Origin: [Zimmermannella] alba NBRC 15616
GTDB taxonomy: Bacteria > Actinomycetota > Actinomycetes > Actinomycetales > Microbacteriaceae
NCBI RefSeq assembly: GCF_001570905.1
Contig: NZ_BCSO01000002.1
Location: 62,001 to 126,000 of the forward strand
DNA length: 64,000 bases
Reading direction: 5' to 3'
Numbering within the stretch: position 1 is the first letter of the stretch; every line of letters begins with the position of its first letter. The position numbers and the translations under genes are program-made. The notes beneath the pieces were generated by a model, which saw only the letters and a list, made by a program, of their open reading frames with translations, ran no database searches and had not been told where the DNA came from. Positions 50,651-61,471 of this stretch are shown one piece after another.

Positions 50651-52594
50651 GTGCCCTATCGTCGGTTCGTCGGCCAGGCGCTCGACACGTTTCGGGCGCC
50701 CGGCTTATCGCGCGACCCAGAGCTCCCTGGCTCGTGGCTCACGCTTCGAGGCGTATGGGCGAACATCCTCTACCTCTGGCGCACGTCGCTGCCGTTCCGC
50801 ACCATTGCGCTCGCGGTCGCGCTCTCGAGCGTCACCGTCCTCTCGGTCGGTCTCGTCATGTCGAACTCGATCGCGAAGGATCTCTTCACCACTCAGGTGA
50901 CGCAGGTCCTTTCGGAGTCTGAGCGTGCGGCGACACAGGCGCAGCAGATCTTCAACTCGGGTGTTGAAACCGATGTCGTTGCCCTGACGCTCCTTCGCGA
51001 ACAGGCGATGGACCAAGCGAGTGCCGCGACTCCGAACGCCGAAGGCTACGCGTTTGTTCGCTCCTCGAACGCGGGCTCCTCTGCGGTGCTGCAAGACATC
51101 GCGACCGAAGCCGTTGACGTTGAGCTCATCACACCGGAACTTCGGCAGGCCGTCGCGGCGGGCGGTTCACGCCAGCAGTACCAGTCCGTGCAGCTCACCC
51201 TCGCCGATGGGCGTACCGCCCCGGGCATCATTGTCGGCACACAGCTTGAGGTGCCGAGCGCCGGTGTCTACGACCTCTACTTCGTGTACAGCCTCGAAGA
51301 GGCGCAGCGCACCCTCGACTTCGTGCAGCGAACGCTCCTCCTCGCGATGCTCGTGCTCGTCTTCATCATCGCGGTCATTGTGGGCCTCGTCATGCGTTCG
51401 GTCGTCCAGCCGATTCGTGTGGCAGCGCAGGTGAGCCGCAAGCTTGCTGGTGGTCATCTCGAGGAACGCATCCCCGAAAACGGTGAGGACGACATCGCAA
51501 CGCTGGCGCGCTCGTTCAACGACATGGCCGACAGCCTGCACGAGCAGATCAACCGCCTCGCGACCCTGTCGCAGGTGCAGCAGCGATTCGTCTCGGATGT
51601 GTCGCACGAGCTGCGCACCCCGCTCACAACGATTCGTCTCGCGGGCGGGATGCTCTACGACCGTCGCGACGAGTTCGATCCGACGGCCGCACGCTCGGTG
51701 GAGCTTCTCCACGACCAGGTGCAGCGCTTCGACCTGCTCCTCTCGGACCTCCTCGAAATCTCCCGCTACGACGCCGGTGCGGTTGAACTCCTGCGCTCGC
51801 CGAACAACCTTGCGGCGGTCGCCGAGGACGTCATCGAATCACTCACGCAGATCTCGCTCGACCACGGCACGCGCCTCGTGCTGCGTGCACCGGGCGGCTT
51901 CGGTGACTCCGAATTCGATGCACGCCGCGTGAACCGCGTCATCCGCAACCTCATCGGGAACGCGATCGAGCACGGCGAGGCGAAGCCGATCGTCATCTCG
52001 GTCGACTCGAACGAGACGGCAGTGGCGATTTCCGTGCGTGACTACGGTGTCGGCATGACGGAAGATCAGGCGGCTCGCGTGTTCGACCGATTCTGGCGCG
52101 CGGACCCCTCCCGCAAGCGCACCATGGGCGGTACGGGTCTTGGCCTCGCGATTTCGATGGAGGATGCCGTCCTCCACGAAGGCCAGATCGACGTGTGGTC
52201 GACTCCTGGCAAGGGCACGAACTTCCGCCTCACATTGCCGCGCACGGTTGGCATCCCGATCGAGTTCTCGCCGCTGCCGCTCGAACCCGAAGACGCCGGT
52301 GCCGACACCTACGAGCTTGAACCCGGCGACGATGAAGCCTTCGCTGTGTTCACGGACGAGGATGTCGACACGCAGCCGATCATCTTGCCGGATCTTGTCG
52401 CTGACACGGGCGATGAAACCGTCGCGGGGGAGCCGGTCGTCTCGACCGAGTCCATGCCGATTATCGAGCTTGCCGAAGATGCGTCCGCGGACGAGGCGGA
52501 GCCAGCATCGTCCTCTGCGGAGCCCGCTGGCGAGCCCGAGATCAGTGCCACGGAGTCCGATGCAGCCGATCGGGAATCCGGAGGTGCCCAGTGA
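50651..52594 (+). CDS. mtrB: Sensor histidine kinase MtrB
   Basis: The 647-residue kinase has an N-terminal transmembrane segment (about 51-71), an extracellular sensor region (72-228), a second transmembrane segment (229-248), a HAMP domain (249-302) and the H-box VSDVSHELRTPLTTIRLAGG with phospho-His319. The ATPase domain follows (NLIGNAIEH, DYGVGMTEDQA, GGTGLGLAISMEDA). About 110 residues after the kinase core are acidic and low-complexity (EPGDDEAFAVFTDEDVDTQ...), an extension of unclear role. The start is GTG, 3 bp after mtrA. The stop overlaps the lpqB GTG by four bases. It phosphorylates MtrA. Confidence 0.96.
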   Translation: MPYRRFVGQALDTFRAPGLSRDPELPGSWLTLRGVWANILYLWRTSLPFRTIALAVALSSVTVLSVGLVMSNSIAKDLFTTQVTQVLSESERAATQAQQIFNSGVETDVVALTLLREQAMDQASAATPNAEGYAFVRSSNAGSSAVLQDIATEAVDVELITPELRQAVAAGGSRQQYQSVQLTLADGRTAPGIIVGTQLEVPSAGVYDLYFVYSLEEAQRTLDFVQRTLLLAMLVLVFIIAVIVGLVMRSVVQPIRVAAQVSRKLAGGHLEERIPENGEDDIATLARSFNDMADSLHEQINRLATLSQVQQRFVSDVSHELRTPLTTIRLAGGMLYDRRDEFDPTAARSVELLHDQVQRFDLLLSDLLEISRYDAGAVELLRSPNNLAAVAEDVIESLTQISLDHGTRLVLRAPGGFGDSEFDARRVNRVIRNLIGNAIEHGEAKPIVISVDSNETAVAISVRDYGVGMTEDQAARVFDRFWRADPSRKRTMGGTGLGLAISMEDAVLHEGQIDVWSTPGKGTNFRLTLPRTVGIPIEFSPLPLEPEDAGADTYELEPGDDEAFAVFTDEDVDTQPIILPDLVADTGDETVAGEPVVSTESMPIIELAEDASADEAEPASSSAEPAGEPEISATESDAADRESGGAQ

Positions 52595-54291
52595 ACGGAC
52601 GAAGCTGGTCGACGCGTGCACTCGTGATGCTCGTTGCTCTCGCCCTCGGGCTGACCGGATGTGCCCGCATCCCTGACGAAGGTGGCGTGCAGCAGGGCGT
52701 CGCCGTGACGGCGCACGATGAACAGGACACCCTCTACTACCCGGGGTCCCCGGTTCCTGGGGCAGGGCCGGAAGAAATCCTGCGCGGCTTTCTTGCCGCC
52801 GGCACCGGTACGAGCGACAACTACGGTGTTGCGCGCGAATTCATGACGCCGCCGGCTGCGATCTCGTGGGATGCCACGGCTTCAACGCTCGTCGTGGACG
52901 CCGACCCCACGATTCACCCCTTCGCGCACGGTGCGATCACCGTCTCGATGAACGTCGTCGCGACGGTTGACGCTCACGGACGCTACACAGAACTTTCCAC
53001 AATGCAAACCCGCACGCTCGAGTACACGCTCGAACAGGTTGACGGCGAATGGCGGATTGCCTCCGCACCGGCGGGCATCGTGCTGCTCAAGCAAAACTTC
53101 GCGAATATCTTCGCGCCCTTTACGCTCGCCTTCCTCGATCAATCACGCACCTATGTGGTGCCGGAAATTCGCTGGTTCCCTTCACACGTGACAGCGCCGA
53201 CGCGAATTGTGCAGGCCCTCTTGAGTGGGCCGAGCGATTGGCTTGCCGAGGGCGGCGTGAACTCGGCGTTCCCGCGTGGAACGCAATTGCTTGGGCCGAT
53301 CCTGCCGGATCAAGGAAATGCAGCCGCGAATTTCTCGACGAATATTTCCGGTGCGAGCGGTGACGAGTTCTCGCTCATGCAATTGCAGCTCGAGGAATCC
53401 CTCGCCGATTTCTCGAACATTGAGACGGTGTCGATGCTCGTGAACGGCGCGCGTATTGACGTGAGCCTGCCCGCTGAAGGCACGGTCGTGGCGCACTCGC
53501 AGGTGAGCACGCAGCCGCTCGTCATGCGTGGCGGCTCCCTCGGCTACCTTGCCGGCGACACGGTCACCCCGATTGTTGGTACGGAGGGGTTGCAAAGGAC
53601 GCTGCCCAATCTCCACGCGACGGCTGGTTCGGTGAGTGGCCGTGTGGCGGTGGCCGCGTTCCTCACACAAGATCAGGGTGTCGTTGCGGTGCCCTTCGCT
53701 GGCGGCGCACCGGTCCCGATCGACGACCGAGAGGACCTCTTGCCGCCGACAGTGAGCCAATGGGGCTTCGTCTGGACGATGGCACCCGAAGACCACGTCG
53801 TCCGCGTCGCTGACCCGGTCTACGGCTTCGGCACGGACGTCCCGCTACCACCTGAACTCCAAGGCAAGGTGAAGTCGCTCAGTCTTTCCCGCTCCGGCGC
53901 CATGATGGCGTTCGCAGTCGAGATCAACGGCAAGGCGGCGATCGCGACGATGGCGGTGAAGCGAGACCCGTCCACCGGTCGCCCGCTCTCGCTCGGAACG
54001 CCGCAGATTGATGTCGTGGACGCCTCCCGCGCCATCGACCTCACCTGGGTGGACCAGACGACGATCGGACTGCTGGCTTCGGCTGAGAAGGGCGGCACGC
54101 AGGTGTTCGTACGCCAGCTCGGCGGGACGACGACCGAATACGGTGGCGTCGACGGTGGCGTCGCGATCGAGGGCTCGAATACGCGACAGGGCCTTCGCAT
54201 TTGTAATGGCAAGGGCGACGTCTTCGTGCCCCGCGCCTCACAGTGGCAGGCTTCGGGAGCGCGGGTCGACTTCCTCGTTGCCCAGAATTAG
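52591..54291 (+). CDS. lpqB: Lipoprotein LpqB
   Basis: The 566-residue lipoprotein has a signal peptide with lipobox LTGC, giving lipidated Cys24. A GerMN-type domain (about 165-310, VPEIRWFPSHVTAPTRIVQALLSG) and a C-terminal beta-propeller-like region (about 320-566) follow. LpqB is the third gene of the mtrAB-lpqB operon in actinobacteria and modulates MtrB signalling from the outer face. The GTG start overlaps the mtrB stop (GTGA), showing translational coupling. AA-ending codons and AT-rich patches around 53090-53350 are more frequent than in its neighbours but the frame is intact. Confidence 0.95.
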   Translation: MNGRSWSTRALVMLVALALGLTGCARIPDEGGVQQGVAVTAHDEQDTLYYPGSPVPGAGPEEILRGFLAAGTGTSDNYGVAREFMTPPAAISWDATASTLVVDADPTIHPFAHGAITVSMNVVATVDAHGRYTELSTMQTRTLEYTLEQVDGEWRIASAPAGIVLLKQNFANIFAPFTLAFLDQSRTYVVPEIRWFPSHVTAPTRIVQALLSGPSDWLAEGGVNSAFPRGTQLLGPILPDQGNAAANFSTNISGASGDEFSLMQLQLEESLADFSNIETVSMLVNGARIDVSLPAEGTVVAHSQVSTQPLVMRGGSLGYLAGDTVTPIVGTEGLQRTLPNLHATAGSVSGRVAVAAFLTQDQGVVAVPFAGGAPVPIDDREDLLPPTVSQWGFVWTMAPEDHVVRVADPVYGFGTDVPLPPELQGKVKSLSLSRSGAMMAFAVEINGKAAIATMAVKRDPSTGRPLSLGTPQIDVVDASRAIDLTWVDQTTIGLLASAEKGGTQVFVRQLGGTTTEYGGVDGGVAIEGSNTRQGLRICNGKGDVFVPRASQWQASGARVDFLVAQN

Positions 54292-54389
54292 GCGACCACG
54301 TCTCGACGTACGGCCTGTGGACAGAGTGTCGTTCACAGGATCCGTCACCCCAACGTGCAGGGGAGTGGGCCGCCGGGCACACTTGGCGC

Positions 54390-55139
54390 ATGACCACTCG
54401 GGCTCGCCGTGATGCTCGCTTCGCCGCCGCGTCCCGTGCTCTCCGCGAGAGTGCTGCGCTGGTGGCGCCAGTGTGGTGCGCCGGATGTGGCGCCTTCGGC
54501 GGCAGCTTGTGCGGACCGTGCCGCGGCCTCCTGCGCGACGCGATCCGCCCTCGCACTGAGTTGCTGACCCTGGCAGACGGTCGGCTGCTGCCGCTCGTCA
54601 CCGCGTGCGCCTACGAGGGCATCGTCCCGGTCCTCGTGAACGCGTTCAAGGAGGAAGGGCGTCTCGACGTCGCGCGCTGGTTGGCTGGGTTGGCACGCGT
54701 TGCTGCTGGGGAGCTGTCACTGCCAGCGTCGGCACCGGACGGTGTTGCGCGGCGTGCGTTGGAACTTGTGCCCTTGCCCTCCCGTGCCCAAGCGGTTCGG
54801 CGGCGCGGCTACCGGCATGGGGACCTCCTGTGCCGGGAGGCATTCGGGGTGCGTGTGGATCCGCATGCGCTGCGCGTCACGCGGGCGCTCGAGGACCAAG
54901 CGGGGCTGTCACGGGCGGCGCGCGCGGCAAACGTGCATGGTGCGATGCGGGCGAGCCCGCGTCTCGCCGATCGCGGTCTGATCCTCGTGGACGACGTCGT
55001 GACCACAGGTGCAAGCCTCCGGGAGGCGATTCGTGCCGTGTGTGAAGTGGATGCCATCCCGCTCGCGGCCATCGCGATTGCCCGCTCTGAACGCTCGGCA
55101 ACGAGCCGTGAAGAATGCCGTTTCGAGGGAGCGAGATGA
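54390..55139 (+). CDS. comF: ComF-family phosphoribosyltransferase-like protein
   Basis: The 249-residue protein has a zinc finger of four cysteines (Cys30, Cys33, Cys41, Cys44 in WCAGCGAFGGSLCGPC) and a type I phosphoribosyltransferase domain with LILVDDVVTTGAS near 197-209. It also has the ComF motif LVPLPSRAQAVRRRGYRHGD. ComF supports DNA uptake in competent bacteria, but homologues are conserved here irrespective of competence. The open frame extends 5' into lpqB; the ATG at 54390 is chosen because CACACT is six bases upstream and conserved sequence begins soon after. It lies between lpqB and hpf as in mycobacteria. Confidence 0.9.
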   Translation: MTTRARRDARFAAASRALRESAALVAPVWCAGCGAFGGSLCGPCRGLLRDAIRPRTELLTLADGRLLPLVTACAYEGIVPVLVNAFKEEGRLDVARWLAGLARVAAGELSLPASAPDGVARRALELVPLPSRAQAVRRRGYRHGDLLCREAFGVRVDPHALRVTRALEDQAGLSRAARAANVHGAMRASPRLADRGLILVDDVVTTGASLREAIRAVCEVDAIPLAAIAIARSERSATSREECRFEGAR

Positions 55140-55254
55140 CCGTTTCTGAACGCGTGAAGGAGACGACTGAGGCATACCACCAGCCCAATGCCGCTCACGG
55201 CGAACAACCCTGTACATACGGGCAACGGCCAGGTAAACGCAGCGTTATGAGCGG

Positions 55255-55260
55255 TAGAAT
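55255..55260 (+). promoter_or_regulatory. -10-like TAGAAT upstream of hpf
   Basis: TAGAAT lies 57 bp before the hpf ATG, leaving a leader of about 50 nt with a GAGGAGGG ribosome-binding site. No consensus -35 was recognised. Confidence 0.35.
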
Positions 55261-55317
55261 GAAGTCAAGATTTCCGGAACAGTGAAGTATCCGGAAGGAC
55301 CTAGCGAGGAGGGTGTC

Positions 55318-55974
55318 ATGGACATCACGATCACCGGCCGCAACACCGATATCCCCGAGCGTTTCCGGGAATACGCGGGAGAAAAAACCGAAGCTAAGGT
55401 CACCCAGCTTGCCGATCGTGCACAGGCAGTTGAAATCAAGCTCAAGCGTCGCACGGACCGCCAGGGAAATCTGCTCGATCAGGGCAAGGTGGAGATCACC
55501 CTCATCGGCCCCGGCCCCGTGATTCGCGCCGAGGCAGAAGCGGGCGACAAGTACGCCGCGTTCGACCTCGCCATCGACAAGCTCGTTGAGCGCCTGCGCC
55601 GCGCAAAGGACAAGCGCAAGGTCCACCGCGGAATGCACCGCCCGACGGCCCTCCACGAGGCTGCCGCTGAAGGATTCGCACACGCAGCCGTTGAGCCGGT
55701 TGCTCCCGAAGTGCTCACCGGCAGCATCCCCGTGGTGCAGCAGGATGAGTTCGACGAGCACGACGGCGGCGCAGCTGACTACAACCCCGTCGTCATCCGC
55801 GAAAAGGTCTTCGCCCCGAAGCGCCTCACCGCAAGTGAAGCGGTCGACCACATGGAGCTCCTCGGCCACGACTTCTTCCTCTTCCTCGAGACGGAAAGCG
55901 GCCGCCCGTCGGTCGTCTACCGCCGCAAGGGCTGGGACTACGGTGTCATCGCGCTCGATGAGAAGGCCGAGTAG
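55318..55974 (+). CDS. hpf: Long-form ribosome hibernation-promoting factor
   Basis: The 218-residue protein has an N-terminal S30AE/HPF domain (1-100: MDITITGRNTDIPERFREYA, then a basic helix RLRRAKDKRKVHR), a variable linker (105-155) and a C-terminal dimerisation domain (160-218: VVIREKVFAPKRLTASEAVD, LGHDFFLFLETESGRPSVVY). Long HPF both stops translation and pairs 70S ribosomes into 100S dimers in stationary phase. GAGGAGGG is 4-5 nt before the ATG. A TTCG-loop terminator follows. It lies between comF and secA in the classic order. Confidence 0.95.
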   Translation: MDITITGRNTDIPERFREYAGEKTEAKVTQLADRAQAVEIKLKRRTDRQGNLLDQGKVEITLIGPGPVIRAEAEAGDKYAAFDLAIDKLVERLRRAKDKRKVHRGMHRPTALHEAAAEGFAHAAVEPVAPEVLTGSIPVVQQDEFDEHDGGAADYNPVVIREKVFAPKRLTASEAVDHMELLGHDFFLFLETESGRPSVVYRRKGWDYGVIALDEKAE

Positions 55975-56028
55975 TCCGCTGAACGCAGCATCCAATGCTT
56001 GGTCGGGTGCCTGAACCGGCCAACGCCT

Positions 56029-56054
56029 GAGCCCCGCACTTCGGTGCGGGGCTC
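56029..56054 (+). terminator. Hairpin terminator after hpf
   Basis: GAGCCCCGCAC (56029-56039), tetraloop TTCG, GTGCGGGGCTC (56044-56054): a perfect 11-bp stem. Confidence 0.8.
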
Positions 56055-56215
56055 TCGCTGTTCGCTGACGGCTTGAGGTTAGCGGCGTCAGCGGCCCGAT
56101 TTTCATGCAGCACTCAACGCAGCCACCCCGCAGCCGCGTACGATGAGGAGCGCTGCGCCTTCGACCAGGCGCCCCGACGCGTCACGCTCGGGTCCACAAT
56201 CAACAGGAGCGCACC

Positions 56216-59167
<2,952 letters not shown>

Positions 59168-59180
59168 CGATCACCTCCTG

Positions 59181-59228
59181 ACACACGTGTGGGGCCCGAA
59201 GCAACTGCTTCGGGCCCCACACGTGTGT
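59181..59228. terminator. Perfect 21-bp hairpin between secA and the convergent Rv3235-family gene
   Basis: Arms 59181-59201 and 59208-59228 pair perfectly with a 6-nt loop (CAACTG). The symmetry and the position between convergent genes point to a bidirectional terminator. Confidence 0.85.
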
Positions 59229-59244
59229 GCTGGCGTGGTGAGCG

Positions 59245-59655
59245 CTAGAGCACGTGGAAGCTTGTCGCGCGCCAGCGATCCGACTGCCATTCGAGTCGCA
59301 GCGCGACCGCGCGGACGCGCGTTCCCATGTCCAAGAGCACGACGCACTCGGCGATGCCGGGCGTGAGTTGCTGCACACGCGTGCCGAGGTGACGCACGTT
59401 CGGGCGACGGATGACGAGGCGACGAGCACGACGCGCACGCGACTCGTACTGGGTACGGGCGAGCAGGTGCCGGTAGACCTCGTCGCTGAGCCAGCGGGCA
59501 AGGTTGTCAATGTCGCGGACACCGGCAAGCACTTCAATGATGCTGCGGCCAAGATTGCCCGCGAGTGGTTCTGGATTCGGCAGCGTTGCGGCGCGCTCGG
59601 TGGCAGCAATCGACGCTGCAGCATGGCGCGATGCCATCGCGGCGATGCGAGTCAT
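59245..59655 (-). CDS. Rv3235 family protein
   Basis: The 136-residue protein has the conserved actinobacterial pattern of Rv3235: AGNLGRSIIEVLAGVRDIDNLARWLSDEVYRHL in the middle and an Arg-rich region ESRARRARRLVIRRP, ending RWRATSFHVL. No catalytic motif or membrane segment is visible. It is found next to secA in related genomes, convergent to it here. GGGGGAACGAGAAC precedes the ATG. Function unknown. Confidence 0.85.
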   Translation of the reverse strand: MTRIAAMASRHAAASIAATERAATLPNPEPLAGNLGRSIIEVLAGVRDIDNLARWLSDEVYRHLLARTQYESRARRARRLVIRRPNVRHLGTRVQQLTPGIAECVVLLDMGTRVRAVALRLEWQSDRWRATSFHVL

Positions 59656-59753
59656 GTTCTCGTTCCCCCAAGGTTTGTGCAGACACCCCCGCGTCTGCTC
59701 ACGAGCAATTTATGGGGCATCCAGGTAAACCACTGGAAACACGGCGGGGAGCT

Positions 59754-59762
59754 TGTGGATAA
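59754..59762. promoter_or_regulatory. DnaA-box-like TGTGGATAA
   Basis: The sequence is identical to the E. coli DnaA box (TTATCCACA on the other strand), 25 bp upstream of the -10 of the 59801 gene. A second copy lies at 60758-60766. Confidence 0.35.
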
Positions 59763-59787
59763 CTCGATGTGGCACCTTGGCGCGGGT

Positions 59788-59793
59788 TAGCGT
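59788..59793 (+). promoter_or_regulatory. -10 element TAGCGT, leaderless promoter of the 59801 gene
   Basis: TAGCGT is seven bases before the GTG at 59801, which supports that GTG over the in-frame GTGs at 59792 and 59795. Confidence 0.4.
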
Positions 59794-59800
59794 GGTGCCC

Positions 59801-60403
59801 GTGGGATGGGATGAGCTCTTCGACGATCTTGGTGCGCAGCTTGAGCGCGGCCTCGAAGACGAGGCTGAGCTGCAGCGCATCGAAGAAGAGCGCCTGCGCC
59901 TGAGCCGGCTCACGGTAAAAGACCGGATCCGAGCACTCGCTGAAGATCCCGAGGCGCGCGTTGGCCTCGTCATCGAACTCGACGGCAATCACGCGCAGAC
60001 CATCCGACCCACCGCCTTCGGCCGAGACTGGATTGCGGGGGAGTTCCTCAGCGAGATGGGCCGCGCGAGCGAGGTCATCGTGCCGCTCGCGGGGATCAGC
60101 GCGCTCACGCTCACGCGCGGGCAGCTCGAAGCATCCCTTGCCACACTCGAACTGAGCCGAGCAGGGGAACTCGCGGATCGGCTCGGCCTCGCGTTTGTGC
60201 TGCGGGATCTTGCCCGCAAGCGCCGCACGGTGCAGCTGTGGACCGCGCTTGGCAGCTACAACGGGACGATTGATCGCGTTGCGAAGGACCACCTTGACCT
60301 CGCCGTGCACCTGGCGAGCTCGCCCCGTCGTGAGCGTTCCGTGCAGGGATACCGGATCGTGCCGTTCGAGCAGCTTCGCTTGATCCGGGTGCTGCCGGCG
60401 TAA
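59801..60403 (+). CDS. Conserved hypothetical protein
   Basis: The roughly 200-residue cytoplasmic protein begins GWDELFDDLGAQLERGLEDEAEL, a charged N-terminal helix. A mixed domain with IRPTAFGRDWIAGEFLSE, IVPLAGISALTL and a final RIVPFEQLRLIRVL strand follows. No signal peptide, membrane segment or catalytic motif is seen. I do not recognise the family; it appears to be a conserved actinobacterial neighbour of the secA region. The start is one of several clustered GTGs; GTG at 59801 fits a leaderless promoter. The gene is flanked on both sides by DnaA-box-like sequences. Confidence 0.7.
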   Translation: MGWDELFDDLGAQLERGLEDEAELQRIEEERLRLSRLTVKDRIRALAEDPEARVGLVIELDGNHAQTIRPTAFGRDWIAGEFLSEMGRASEVIVPLAGISALTLTRGQLEASLATLELSRAGELADRLGLAFVLRDLARKRRTVQLWTALGSYNGTIDRVAKDHLDLAVHLASSPRRERSVQGYRIVPFEQLRLIRVLPA

Positions 60404-60426
60404 CGCAGGCGGCTGTGCATGTTCGG

Positions 60427-60717
60427 CTAGAAGATGCTCTTGCCAGCCCAGCGCCCTACGCCGATCTCGGGGACGTCCGAGAATTCAGCCTCCTGGAACG
60501 CGGCGTGACGGCGCTGCGCCTCGTACTGGTCGTCGATGAACGCCATGAGCACCTCGGTGTCGACCCGCCACGCGCCGTTCGCGCCGATGCGGATGGCATG
60601 CAGCTCTCCGGAGTGCACGACGGCCATGACCTCGTCGACCGAACACTTCATGATTTCGGCCACGTCGGCGATCGTGAGGAACTGCGGCATGCCAGCGCCG
60701 TGACCGAGTGAAGACAT
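60427..60717 (-). CDS. Helix-turn-helix DNA-binding protein (BldC/excisionase-like)
   Basis: The 96-residue protein has a MerR-type helix-turn-helix (FLTIADVAEIMKCSVDEVMAVVHSG, about residues 13-37, then wing ELHAIRIGANGAWRVDTEVL), the pattern of BldC-like developmental regulators and excisionases. A C-terminal tail (61-96) is acidic and ends GRWAGKSIF. The ATG at 60717 has a near-consensus CATAAT six bases upstream and no Shine-Dalgarno, so it is probably leaderless. A DnaA-box-like site lies 28 bp upstream of that hexamer. It is divergent from the SAF-domain gene. Targets unknown. Confidence 0.8.
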   Translation of the reverse strand: MSSLGHGAGMPQFLTIADVAEIMKCSVDEVMAVVHSGELHAIRIGANGAWRVDTEVLMAFIDDQYEAQRRHAAFQEAEFSDVPEIGVGRWAGKSIF

Positions 60718-60723
60718 GCCTCG

Positions 60724-60729
60724 ATTATG
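60724..60729 (-). promoter_or_regulatory. -10 element CATAAT, leaderless promoter of the HTH gene
   Basis: CATAAT on the minus strand, one base from TATAAT, is followed by CGAGGC and the ATG at 60717. Confidence 0.5.
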
Positions 60730-60757
60730 GGCACCTTTTCCGAGGAATGCGCACGCC

Positions 60758-60766
60758 TGTGGATAA
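60758..60766. promoter_or_regulatory. DnaA-box-like TGTGGATAA
   Basis: A second exact copy of the 9-mer at 59754-59762, here between the divergent HTH and SAF-domain genes. No dnaA, dnaN or AT-rich unwinding region is nearby, so it is not an origin. Confidence 0.35.
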
Positions 60767-60832
60767 CTTTCTGCACGTGTTCGATTCATAGGCCAGAATC
60801 ATCGCGTTCACGGGGAGTGGGAAAGAGGAACC

Positions 60833-61471
60833 ATGTTTGAGGACGTGACGAAACCTGCCTCGCGCGGGTTCATGCGGGCGCTGTCGGCACGCACCATGAT
60901 TGGGCTTGTGCTTGTGGCGCTGTCGGTCGTGGGTGTGCTCGCGGTGCTGCACTTCGGGCATCAGAGCATCCGGGTATATCGGGCGACGGCGCCGCTCACG
61001 GCCGGTGAAGCGGTCGATGCGTCCATGCTCGAGGCGGTCGAGGTGCAGCTTGGCCAGGTGAGCGGCAGCTATCTGCGCGAGGGCGAGCTGCCGAGCGAGG
61101 GTGCGGTCGCGACGCGCACGATCGGTGCGGGTGAACTCGTCCCGCGCGAGGCGCTCGGTGCGCCCGACACTGATCGGGCGACCGTCATCGTCTCGGTAGA
61201 AGGAAGCCTTCCCGCCGCAGCCGTCGCGGGTGCCACGGTCGAACTTTGGGCGAGCCCGAAGGCGACAACGGGCAAGAAGGATGTCTCGCCGCGTGTGCTC
61301 GTCGAGGATGCGACCGTGATCCGTGTCACGCAGGACGAGTCGATGATCGCGGGCCTCGGCAAGCAAGAGGTTGAGCTTCGGGTGCCGCGTGCAACGGTCG
61401 CGGCAGTGCTCGAAGCACAGGGGCAGGACGCGCGCCTTTCGCTCGTGCCGCTCTACACGGGGGTCAACTAA
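60833..61471 (+). CDS. SAF-domain membrane protein (CpaB/RcpC-like)
   Basis: The 212-residue protein has one N-terminal transmembrane segment (about 20-42, MIGLVLVALSVVGVLAVLHF) and an outside SAF domain (about 48-110: YRATAPLTAGEAVDASMLEA, TRTIGAGELVPREAL). A second beta-rich part (115-212, RATVIVSVEGSLPAAAVAGATVELW) follows. CpaB/RcpC proteins guide Tad/Flp pilus assembly. AAGAGGA precedes the ATG. It is coupled to a CpaE-like ATPase (TAATG), which supports the Tad assignment; no pilin or other tad genes are in the window. Confidence 0.82.
   Translation: MFEDVTKPASRGFMRALSARTMIGLVLVALSVVGVLAVLHFGHQSIRVYRATAPLTAGEAVDASMLEAVEVQLGQVSGSYLREGELPSEGAVATRTIGAGELVPREALGAPDTDRATVIVSVEGSLPAAAVAGATVELWASPKATTGKKDVSPRVLVEDATVIRVTQDESMIAGLGKQEVELRVPRATVAAVLEAQGQDARLSLVPLYTGVN

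Noticed and set aside
59754-60766. Replication origin
   Set aside because: Only two DnaA-box-like sites about 1 kb apart, with no dnaA, dnaN, recF or AT-rich unwinding region.
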